Assembly (NCBI RefSeq): GCF_014205155.1
Contig: NZ_JACHMX010000001.1
Coordinates: 1,426,001-1,490,000 of the forward strand
Length of the DNA stretch: 64,000 nucleotides
Direction: 5' to 3'
Origin: Amycolatopsis umgeniensis
GTDB lineage: Bacteria; Actinomycetota; Actinomycetes; Mycobacteriales; Pseudonocardiaceae
Shown here: in pieces, positions 24,570-31,350 of the stretch
Layout of the letters: each line of letters begins with the position of its first letter
Position numbering within the stretch: position 1 is the first letter of the stretch
Notes under the pieces: generated by a model
Seen by the model: the letters and a program-made list of their open reading frames with translations, nothing else
Database searches by the model: none
Told to the model about the DNA's origin: nothing
Made by a program: the position numbers and the translations under genes

Positions 24570-26003
24570 ATGCGCAAAGCCATGATCCCCGTTCTCGCGG
24601 CCACCTTGATGACCGCGGTGACCCCGGCGGTCGCGTCGGCGGCGCCCCCGCCGAAATGGGGGCCGTGCCCGGAGGAGGCGGCGGGCCTCGGCCTGGAGTG
24701 TGGCACCCTCGAGGTCCCGCTGGACTACCGCGATCCCGGCGGGAAGACCATCGAGATCGCGATCTCGCGGCTGGCGAGCACCAAACCGGAGAAGCGCCGC
24801 GGCGTGCTGCTGACGAACACCGGCGGCCCCGGCGGTGAGGGGCTCGCCTATCCGGACACCCTCAAGAAGCTGAACATCCCGCAGGAGGTGCTGGACGGCT
24901 ACGACGTGATCGGGATGGACCCGCGAGGGGTCCACAACAGCACCCCGGTGACGTGCGGGCTGACCCTCGAAGAGCATCCGACCAACATCCCGAGGTACGC
25001 CCGTGACTCCGCCGACGTGACGAGCGAGGCCCAGCGGGTCGCCGCCGTCGCCGCGAAATGCGGGTCCTCGGCCACGGCGCCGCTCCTGCCGTACATGACC
25101 ACCGCCAACACCGCCCGTGACATGGACCGCGTCCGCGAAGCGCTCGGCGAGCGGAAGGTGAACTACTTCGGCATCTCCTACGGCACCTACCTCGGTTCGG
25201 TGTACACCTCGTTGTTCCCCGAGCGCAGCGACCGGTTCCTGCTCGACAGCGCGACCGGCCCCGGCGGCTGGGACGCCTCCTTCTCGCGGCTGTTCGGGCA
25301 AGGCGTCGAAGATCGCTTCCCCGACTTCGCGAAGTTCGCCGCCTCGAAACCCGAGTACGGCTTGGGCCGGACGCCGGCGGAGGTGACCGCGAAGTACTTC
25401 GAGCTCGCCGCGCGGCTGGACAAGACACCGAGCCCAGAGGGCTACAACGGTCAGGTGTTCCGCCACGTCACGTTCGCCGATCTCTACTACGACAAGAAGC
25501 TGCCGCATCTCGCCGAGACCTGGCGCGCGCTCGACACCGGGAAACCCGTGCCGACGGCCGCCTCCGCCGGTGCCGGTTTCCCTTCGGACAACTACATCGC
25601 GAGCCAGCTGCACGTGATCTGCAACGACTCCGACTGGCCGGAGAGCGTCGGGACGTACCGGCGCAACGTGGCGATCGACCGGTTCCGGCATCCGCTGTTC
25701 GGCGCGGCGGCCGCGGACATCACGCCGTGCGCGTTCTGGCCGTCCGAGCCGGTCGAACCGCCGGTGAAGATCACCGACCGCGGTCCGTCGAATCTGCTGA
25801 TCGTGCAGAACCTCCGCGACCCGGCCACGCCGCTGGCGGGCGCGCGGAAACTGCGTGAGGCCTTCGGCGACCGCGCCAGGATGGTCACCGTCGACCAGGG
25901 CGGGCATCTGGCGTACCTGTTCAAGGACAACAAGTGCGCCAACGACCTCGCGACGGGCTTCCTGGTCACCGGCGCGCGGCCGCGGCACGATCTCGCCTGC
26001 TGA
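24570..26003 (+). CDS. Secreted tripeptidyl aminopeptidase-like alpha/beta hydrolase (S33)
   Basis: The 477-aa exported enzyme has a signal peptide ending AVASAAPP and the SlpD/TAP fold. TNTGGPGGEGL is the oxyanion segment; the triad is Ser in GISYGTY (about 204), Asp in NLRDPATP (about 416) and His in DQGGHLAY (about 445), in the TAP C-terminal domain. It likely trims peptides outside the cell. GAGGAGG lies before ATG 24570, 26 nt after the permease stop, so it is probably third in the ABC operon. Confidence 0.9.
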   Translation: MRKAMIPVLAATLMTAVTPAVASAAPPPKWGPCPEEAAGLGLECGTLEVPLDYRDPGGKTIEIAISRLASTKPEKRRGVLLTNTGGPGGEGLAYPDTLKKLNIPQEVLDGYDVIGMDPRGVHNSTPVTCGLTLEEHPTNIPRYARDSADVTSEAQRVAAVAAKCGSSATAPLLPYMTTANTARDMDRVREALGERKVNYFGISYGTYLGSVYTSLFPERSDRFLLDSATGPGGWDASFSRLFGQGVEDRFPDFAKFAASKPEYGLGRTPAEVTAKYFELAARLDKTPSPEGYNGQVFRHVTFADLYYDKKLPHLAETWRALDTGKPVPTAASAGAGFPSDNYIASQLHVICNDSDWPESVGTYRRNVAIDRFRHPLFGAAAADITPCAFWPSEPVEPPVKITDRGPSNLLIVQNLRDPATPLAGARKLREAFGDRARMVTVDQGGHLAYLFKDNKCANDLATGFLVTGARPRHDLAC

Positions 26004-26038
26004 ACCCTGGTGGTTGCGGTGGGTCGCAGGCCCGGTCC

Positions 26039-26085
26039 GTGAAGGCCTCCTTGCCTACCCTGAAGGTAGTGAAGGAGGCCTTCAC
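26039..26085. repeat. 47-nt dispersed palindromic repeat, copy B
   Basis: Same outer arms as copy A (17441-17487). The inner hairpin differs by one base (CTACC-CTGAA-GGTAG), which breaks one pair. Again it lies at the 3' end of an exported-enzyme gene. It overlaps the stop of the adjacent peptidase remnant. Confidence 0.85.
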
Positions 26086-26250
26086 GGACTTGCGCGGCAG
26101 GTCCGGTCCGCGGGGAGCTCTCCGCTCAGCAGGTAGTCCCGCGCAGCCGTGTCGACGCACTTGTCGCCCTTCAAGAACACGGCGTGCCGGAACGCTCCCT
26201 TCACCGTCACCAGCCGCGAACCGCCGAACGTCCTGAGGTTGACGGCCCGG
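26082..26250 (-). pseudogene. C-terminal remnant of a TAP-like peptidase
   Basis: The minus strand encodes about 56 residues: ...RTFGGSRLVTVKGAFRHAVF then LKGDKCVDTAARDYLLSGE and LPADRTCRASP, then TGA. This matches the C-terminus of S33 tripeptidyl aminopeptidases, including the late Lys-Cys-Val-Asp and the final Cys. The expected GGH/GGS histidine block is changed to AFRHAV. No 5' part, start codon or catalytic Ser exists upstream; the hairpin at 26278 marks the break. Confidence 0.7.
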
Positions 26251-26277
26251 CTGTCGGCGGACCGGTGACGCCCGACC

Positions 26278-26316
26278 GTGTGGATTTTGGGACGTCAGAT
26301 GTCCAAAAATCCACAC
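26278..26316. repeat. Near-perfect 16-bp palindrome GTGTGGATTTT...AAAATCCACAC
   Basis: Arms GTGTGGATTTTgGGAC and GTCCaAAAATCCACAC pair 15 of 16 positions around a 7-nt loop. The T and A runs on either side would let it terminate transcription in both directions. It bounds the peptidase remnant. Confidence 0.75.
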
Positions 26317-26356
26317 AGTGCCGCGTGACCGGTCCGGTCGTGACGGCCAAAACCAA

Positions 26357-26393
26357 CGTCCCGGGCCGGAGCGCGACGCTCCGGCCCGGGACG
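26357..26393 (-). terminator. Terminator hairpin of the RHH-DUF4097-ABC operon
   Basis: Perfect 16-bp GC-rich stem CGTCCCGGGCCGGAGC with loop GCGAC, 21 nt past the permease stop on the minus strand. No long T-tract follows. Confidence 0.75.
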
Positions 26394-26413
26394 ACCCCCG
26401 GTCCAGGTCCGGC

Positions 26414-27202
26414 TCAGCGGTCGCGTTCCTTGGCGAACAAGGACTTCGACCACAGGTACCCGACGATCGACAACACCGCGCACCAGCCGATGGCGAGCCA
26501 AGCGCTGCCGCCGATCGGGGTGCCGAGCAGGAGTCCTCGCAGCGTCTCGATGACCGGCGTGAACGGCTGGTAGTCGGCGAACCAGCGCAGCCAGGCGGGC
26601 ATGGAGTCGGTGGGCACGAAACCGCTGCCGAGGAAGGGAAGCAGCATGAACACCATGGGGGTGTTGCTCGCCGTCTCCACGCTCTTGGCGGCCAGTCCCA
26701 GCGCCACCGACAGCCAGGTGAGCGCGATGGTCAGCAACAACAGCACGCCGACGGCCGCGAACCATTCGCCGACACCCGCCGTCGGCGAGAAGCCGACGAG
26801 AAGCGCGACCCCGAACACGACGGCGAGCGCGAACGCGGTCTGGATGAACGCGCCGACGACGTGACCGGTCAGCACGGACGCCTTGCTGATCGCCATCGTG
26901 CGGAACCGGGCGATGATGCCCTCGGTCATGTCCGTCGCCACGGAGATGGCGGTGCCGAGGGCCGCGCTGCACACGGTGATGAGCAGGATGGCGGGCGTCA
27001 CGTAGCCGACGTACTCGGCGCGGCCGCCTCCGCCGCCGAGGCCGTTCCCGAGGGTGCCGCCGAAGACGTAGACGAACAGCAGCAGGAACACGATCGGCTG
27101 GCCGATCAGCATGATGGTGAGTGACGGATAGCGTTGCATATGTCTGATGTTGCGGCGCAGCATGGTCGCCGAGTCGCGCATCGAGAGGGTCAGGCTGGTC
27201 AT
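26414..27202 (-). CDS. ABC-2 type exporter permease, DrrB-like
   Basis: The 262-aa protein has six predicted membrane helices with the DrrB-type pattern: LRRNIRHMQRYPSLTIMLIGQP before helix 1, a glycine-rich external loop (about 55-66), and FLLPFLGSGFVP-like PMVFMLLPFLGSGFVPTD near helix 5. ATG 27202 overlaps the ATPase stop as ATGA. With the ATPase it forms an exporter of the daunorubicin-resistance type; cargo unknown. Confidence 0.9.
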   Translation of the reverse strand: MTSLTLSMRDSATMLRRNIRHMQRYPSLTIMLIGQPIVFLLLFVYVFGGTLGNGLGGGGGRAEYVGYVTPAILLITVCSAALGTAISVATDMTEGIIARFRTMAISKASVLTGHVVGAFIQTAFALAVVFGVALLVGFSPTAGVGEWFAAVGVLLLLTIALTWLSVALGLAAKSVETASNTPMVFMLLPFLGSGFVPTDSMPAWLRWFADYQPFTPVIETLRGLLLGTPIGGSAWLAIGWCAVLSIVGYLWSKSLFAKERDR

Positions 27203-28149
27203 CGGGCCAACTCCTTGGTCGCTTCGGTCCGGTGACCGGTGAGGCTGAGGAACACGTCGTCGAGATCCGGGTTGTGCACGGTGAGGCTGTCGACGGCGAC
27301 GGCTTCGGCGTCGAGCCGGTCCAGCACCGCGCGGAGAGCGGTGACGGTGCCGTCGGTCGGCACGCGGAGCGCCAGGCTTTCTTCGTCCGAAGTGGACACT
27401 TGCAGCACGCGGGTCGCGTCGCGCAGCGAGACCGCGTCGGGGAACTTCAGCTGCATGTGCCCGCCGGGGACGCGCCGCTTGAGTTCGTCGGGCGTGCCCA
27501 GTGCGACGATCCGGCCGCCGTCGAGCACGGCGACGCGATCGGCGAGCTGATCGGCCTCCTCCAGGTACTGCGTGGTGAGGAAGATCGTCACGCCGTCGGA
27601 GACGAGGTCGCGGATGATCTGCCACATCGTGCGACGGCTGCGCGGGTCGAGGCCGGTGGTCGGCTCGTCGAGGAAGATGACCTCGGGGTCGCCGATCAGG
27701 GTCATCGCCAGATCGAGCTTGCGGCGCATGCCGCCCGAGAAGGTGGCCGGTGTCTTCTTCGCCGCGTCGGTCAGTTCGAACCGTTCCAGCAGTTCGGCGG
27801 CGCGCACGCGTCCCGTACGCCGCGGCAGATGGTGCAGATCCGCCATGAGGAACAGGTTTTCCTCGCCGGTGAGCAGATTGTCGACCGCGGAGAACTGACC
27901 GGTGAGGCCGATGGAGGCGCGGACGCCGTCCGGATCGGTGGCCAGATCGGCTCCGGCGATGGTCGCTCCCCCGGCGTCCGGACTGACCAAAGTGGACAGG
28001 ATGTTGACCGTGGTGGTCTTGCCCGCGCCGTTGGGGCCGAGCAACGAGAAGACGGTGCCGGGCGGGACGTGCAGGTCGACGCCGTCCAGAACGACCTTGT
28101 CGCCGTAGGACTTGCGCAGTCCGGTCGCGGAAATGGCCGGGTGTCTCAT
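27199..28149 (-). CDS. ABC exporter ATPase, daunorubicin-resistance type
   Basis: A 316-aa ATPase: Walker A GPNGAGKT near 40, signature FSGGMRRKLD, Walker B EVIFLDEPTTGLDPRS, switch TTQYLEEAD (Gln replacing His in the usual TTHY, as in DrrA). The C-terminal 90 residues are the DrrA-type regulatory domain. GGGGAAT precedes ATG 28149. It is third in an operon with the RHH regulator and DUF4097 protein, 33 nt after the latter. Confidence 0.92.
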   Translation of the reverse strand: MRHPAISATGLRKSYGDKVVLDGVDLHVPPGTVFSLLGPNGAGKTTTVNILSTLVSPDAGGATIAGADLATDPDGVRASIGLTGQFSAVDNLLTGEENLFLMADLHHLPRRTGRVRAAELLERFELTDAAKKTPATFSGGMRRKLDLAMTLIGDPEVIFLDEPTTGLDPRSRRTMWQIIRDLVSDGVTIFLTTQYLEEADQLADRVAVLDGGRIVALGTPDELKRRVPGGHMQLKFPDAVSLRDATRVLQVSTSDEESLALRVPTDGTVTALRAVLDRLDAEAVAVDSLTVHNPDLDDVFLSLTGHRTEATKELAR

Positions 28150-28182
28150 GTGGATTCCCCTGGGGTGTGTGGACCGGACGGG

Positions 28183-29028
28183 TCAGGAGCGGTGGACGAG
28201 GATGTCGCCGACGGAGGTGCCGGCGCGAACCTGGACCTTGTCGGTCGTGGCGTCGGGGGCGGAGGCGGCGGTCATGTCGTTGACGACGCGGCCGAAGCGG
28301 GTGTTCACGTCGAGCCAGGCAGCGCTGCCCTCGCGGATGCCGACCTCGATGTCCCCCATCGAAGTGTCGAGGTCGAGGGTGCCCCTGGCGGCGTCGAGTA
28401 CGCGGACGGAACCGTTGGCGGTCTTGGCTTCGACGTCGCCCTCGGCCTGTTCGACGGTGATGTCGCCGTTGGCCGAGCGGAGGCGGATCGAGTCGCCCGC
28501 CGCCCCGATCGTGGTGGCGCCGTTGGAGTTCTTCACCACCGCGGTGCCCGTGATCCCGCCGATGTGCACGCGGCCGGAGCTCGTGCTGATGTCGGCGTTG
28601 CCGTCGACGTGCTCGACGACGATGTTCCCGGAGGCGGAGTGCGCTTTCAGTTCACCGGTCCGGTCGAGCCGGATGTGCCCGGTCCCGGACTTGTAGCGGC
28701 AGGAGCCGAGCCGCCCTGTCGCGGTGAGGTCGCCGAGGCCGGTGCTCCCCTGCACCCGGGAACCGGCGGGCAGTTCGATGGTCACGTCGATCGACCTCGT
28801 CTTGTGGGAGAAGTCGAGCAGACGCATTTTCGGGGCGCGGACGGTGAGCGTGCCGCCGGAGAACTCGACGACGGTCCGCCTCGCGGCGTCGACGTCGGAG
28901 TCGTTGTTTTCGTCCATCGGGGCGACTTCGACGACCGTGTCCGTGCGGTCGCCGGCGACGATGCGGACGTAGCCGACGACCGGCTCGAGGTCCGCGAGAA
29001 TGGGTTCCGGGGTGGCGAAAGTAGGCAT
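28183..29028 (-). CDS. DUF4097 (adhesin-like beta-helix) protein
   Basis: A 281-aa protein made of repeating short strands of the DUF4097/putative-adhesin kind, seen as GTGHIRLDRTGELKAHSASGN, HVDGNADISTSSGRVHI, RSANGDITVEQAEGDV and TANGSVRVLDAARGT. There is no signal peptide, so it is probably cytosolic despite the family name. The gene always seems to sit with ABC exporters in actinomycetes, as here. Its job is unknown. GAGGGG lies ahead of ATG 29028. Confidence 0.87.
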   Translation of the reverse strand: MPTFATPEPILADLEPVVGYVRIVAGDRTDTVVEVAPMDENNDSDVDAARRTVVEFSGGTLTVRAPKMRLLDFSHKTRSIDVTIELPAGSRVQGSTGLGDLTATGRLGSCRYKSGTGHIRLDRTGELKAHSASGNIVVEHVDGNADISTSSGRVHIGGITGTAVVKNSNGATTIGAAGDSIRLRSANGDITVEQAEGDVEAKTANGSVRVLDAARGTLDLDTSMGDIEVGIREGSAAWLDVNTRFGRVVNDMTAASAPDATTDKVQVRAGTSVGDILVHRS

Positions 29029-29079
29029 GGTTGTCCCCTCAAAGGTGGCGTGATCGGTGTTTGTGCTGGTCGGGAGGGT

Positions 29080-29607
29080 CTAGCTGACCCAGCCGGTGTA
29101 GCGCTGCGCGACGCGGTGACCGCTGCTCGCCGACGTGGGCGGAGCGGGCGGTTCCGACGGCCGCAGCGCGGCGGACGCGGCCCGCACGAGCCAAGCGTTG
29201 ACCGAGCGGCCTTGCGCGGCCGCGGCCTCCTCGACGCGGGCCTTGAGTTGTTCCGGCAGCCGGAAGTTGATCCGCGCGGTGGCGCCTTCTTCGTCCGGAA
29301 GCGGTGGCGTCGGGGGCATCGGCGGCTCCGGCACCGATGCCGCGACGGGTCCGGACGGCTCGGCCGCGGGAAGCGTGACGGCGAAGCTGGCTTCGCCGGC
29401 ACGCAGCCGGACCTCGACCGAACCGGGCGCGAGATCCCGGGTGATCTCGTCCGACGCCGCGGACAACGCGTCCAGCAGCGCGAGACGGATGGCCGACGCG
29501 AGCGGCGCGGTCAGGCGTTCGGCGAGGGCGCTCGCCTCGTCTCCACCCGCCTCGGCGGCGACGGCGAGTTCCCGGCGAACGTTGTCCACAAAGGGCGTCA
29601 AATCCAT
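29080..29607 (-). CDS. HicB-like ribbon-helix-helix regulator
   Basis: The 175-aa product has a helical N-terminal half, a proline-rich linker (PEPPMPPTPPLPDEE, about 95-110) and an RHH domain ATARINFRLPEQLKARVEEA with AQGRSVNAWLVRAASAAL behind it. It heads the operon with DUF4097 and an ABC exporter. No HicA-like toxin gene is adjacent, so it is more likely the operon's repressor than an antitoxin. Three copies of TGGCGCCA directly upstream of its ATG are the expected autoregulatory operators. Confidence 0.82.
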   Translation of the reverse strand: MDLTPFVDNVRRELAVAAEAGGDEASALAERLTAPLASAIRLALLDALSAASDEITRDLAPGSVEVRLRAGEASFAVTLPAAEPSGPVAASVPEPPMPPTPPLPDEEGATARINFRLPEQLKARVEEAAAAQGRSVNAWLVRAASAALRPSEPPAPPTSASSGHRVAQRYTGWVS

Positions 29608-29628
29608 GACACCATCATGGCACCGCGA

Positions 29629-29676
29629 TGGCGCCACCGCAAGTACAACTTGGCGCCAAGTGGCGCCAAAGTGGCG
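29629..29676. promoter_or_regulatory. Array of TGGCGCCA operator boxes upstream of the RHH regulator
   Basis: Self-complementary TGGCGCCA occurs at 29629-29636, 29651-29658 and 29661-29668, with a half-site TGGCG at 29672-29676. Spacings of 22, 10 and 11 bp are one or two helical turns, as RHH dimers need. The middle box extends to a perfect 12-bp palindrome CTTGGCGCCAAG. Confidence 0.7.
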
Positions 29677-29873
29677 TATCCGCAGGTCAGATGCGGAAAA
29701 TTCGCCATACATGCCCCTTCGGCCATGTTCCGCTGGCGGGGCAAGCAGACCCGGCCCGACACGTTGCCGCGGCCATTCCACCGGGGCGAGGATTGCGTTG
29801 AGCCGCAAGAAAAAGGGAGCGACCCACCGTCCGGTGTGGGGGTCACCGGGGTGAGTCGCTTCCCGAACTCCAC

Positions 29874-29918
29874 GGTACAAGAACTCCCCTCGCGCAGAGG
29901 GGCAAGGCTTTCTGTACC
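29874..29918. other. Long stem-loop in the leader of the first LuxR-type gene
   Basis: Inner hairpin CCCCTC-gcgca-GAGGGG (29886-29902) is framed by GGTACA and TGTACC (29874 and 29913). It sits 60-100 bp upstream of the regulator start, near a TTGACA at about 29930. The rest of the 372-bp gap from 29608 holds the operator boxes and nothing else I can identify. Confidence 0.45.
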
Positions 29919-29979
29919 GGCGGCCCTTGACAAGCAGGATCCACAGTGGACACGGGCGTCCATGGCAGAAGAGGAACGC

Positions 29980-30603
29980 ATGCAAGCAGTTCGGGTGAGC
30001 GTCTGCGCCCTGGACCCCATCACGAAGGCCGGAATGGCCGACCTCCTCGGGACACGGGTGTCCGTGAAGGTGGTCGACGGCCGGGCGCGGGACGAAACCG
30101 ATGTCGTCGTCGCGGCCTTCGAGCGGCTTTCGGCCGACGCGGCCACCGCGTTGCGCGAAGTCACCGCCGAACTCGGCAAGCCGATCGTCCTGGTGACCGA
30201 CCGGATCGAGGAAGGCGGGCTCGCGGTCGCGGTGGAGTGCCGGGTGGTCGCCATCCTGCCGCGGTCGGCGGCGACCGACTCCCGGGTGACCGACAGCGTC
30301 CGGCTCGCCGCGTCGGGTGCCGTGACCCCGCCGTCCACCCTGCTCGGCAGGCTCTCCGAACACGCCGCGCGGCTCCACCGGGAGATGCTCGCGCCGAGCG
30401 AGCCCGCCGGGGCGGCGCTTTCCTCGCGCGAGATCGACGTCCTGCGCCTGATGGCCGACGGGCTCGACACCCAGGAGATCGCCACCGAACTCTCCTACTC
30501 GGAGCGAACGGTGAAGAACATCATCTACGCGGTCACGGACAGGCTGCGACTGCGGAACCGGTCGCACGCGGTGGCGTACGCGATCCGGGAAGGCGTCATC
30601 TGA
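29980..30603 (+). CDS. Orphan LuxR-type regulator A (pseudo-receiver plus HTH)
   Basis: The 207-aa product has an N-terminal receiver-like region (VRVSVCALDPITKAGMADLL) without a recognisable phospho-acceptor Asp, an amphipathic linker (LSEHAARLHREMLAP) and a strong LuxR helix-turn-helix LSSREIDVLRLMADGLDTQE ending SHAVAYAIREGVI. No sensor kinase is adjacent. ATG 29980 with GAGGAA nine bases upstream was preferred to ATG 29962. It is paralogous to the regulators at 30613 and 36061. Confidence 0.85.
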   Translation: MQAVRVSVCALDPITKAGMADLLGTRVSVKVVDGRARDETDVVVAAFERLSADAATALREVTAELGKPIVLVTDRIEEGGLAVAVECRVVAILPRSAATDSRVTDSVRLAASGAVTPPSTLLGRLSEHAARLHREMLAPSEPAGAALSSREIDVLRLMADGLDTQEIATELSYSERTVKNIIYAVTDRLRLRNRSHAVAYAIREGVI

Positions 30604-30612
30604 ACGCGCTCG

Positions 30613-31257
30613 TCAAATGAGGCCTTCCCGGAGCGCGTAGGCCACGACGTGTGTGCGGTTGCGCAAGCCGAACCGGCTGAGCAGGCCGTGGAGGATGTTC
30701 TTCACGGTCCGGTCGGAATAGGCCACCCGCCGGGCGATCTCGCCGGTGTCGAATCCCTCCGCGAGCAGCCGGAGCACTTCGGTCTCGCGGGGTGAAAGGC
30801 CGCTGAGTGTGAGCTCGCGCGGCTCGAGGACTTCCTTGTGCAGCCGCGAAATCCCCCGGAGCAGGCTGCCGAGCTGATCCGCGGGCAGATCGCCCCGGCC
30901 GGCGTGCGCGTCGGCGACGGCGCGCAGCAGACGTCCGGGCGTCGCCTCGGAGCGCGCGACGACGACGGCGAGCCCGCGTTCCACCGCGGCCCACAGTTCG
31001 GCCTGGTTGGGCTTGTCGGCGACCAGCACCAGCCGCGCGGGTCCGGCCGGGATCCGGTGCGGCTCGTTCCCCGCGACCGCGACGAGGACGTCGGCCGTCG
31101 CCGGATCGTCCCGCAAGGTGATGCCAGGGCCGGCGCCGAGAGCACTGCGCAGGCCCGCCAGGACGAGCGGGTCGCCGGCGTGGACCGCGACCCGGATCTC
31201 CCGGCGCTCGTCGGCCCGGACGACCGGCCGGACGGGCGTCGTCATGATCGTCGACAT
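30613..31257 (-). CDS. Orphan LuxR-type regulator B (pseudo-receiver plus HTH)
   Basis: A 214-aa protein like regulator A: N-terminal IRVAVHAGDPLVLAGLRSAL without the acidic/phospho-Asp set, linker ISRLHKEVLEPRELTLSG, then LSPRETEVLRLLAEGFDTGE and ending THVVAYALREGLI. It converges on regulator A with 9 nt between stops and is divergent from the STAND ATPase, 93 bp apart. GGAAAG precedes ATG 31257. Confidence 0.87.
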   Translation of the reverse strand: MSTIMTTPVRPVVRADERREIRVAVHAGDPLVLAGLRSALGAGPGITLRDDPATADVLVAVAGNEPHRIPAGPARLVLVADKPNQAELWAAVERGLAVVVARSEATPGRLLRAVADAHAGRGDLPADQLGSLLRGISRLHKEVLEPRELTLSGLSPRETEVLRLLAEGFDTGEIARRVAYSDRTVKNILHGLLSRFGLRNRTHVVAYALREGLI

Positions 31258-31350
31258 GCTTTCCAGGTAACCGGCCACCGAGAAGGCGGGACAAGCAGAA
31301 GAAGGGGGCAGCTTTTCGCCGCCGGAAGCCTGCCGGTTGAATGGAGCGCG

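Noticed and set aside
29080..29607. HicAB toxin-antitoxin system
   Set aside because: No HicA-like short gene lies next to the RHH gene; the context is an ABC operon.
27232..30603. 1123-codon open frame on the plus strand
   Set aside because: All but the last 208 codons run antisense to the ABC ATPase, DUF4097 and RHH genes. Only the LuxR-type end has family motifs; the rest is low-complexity shadow of high-GC codons.
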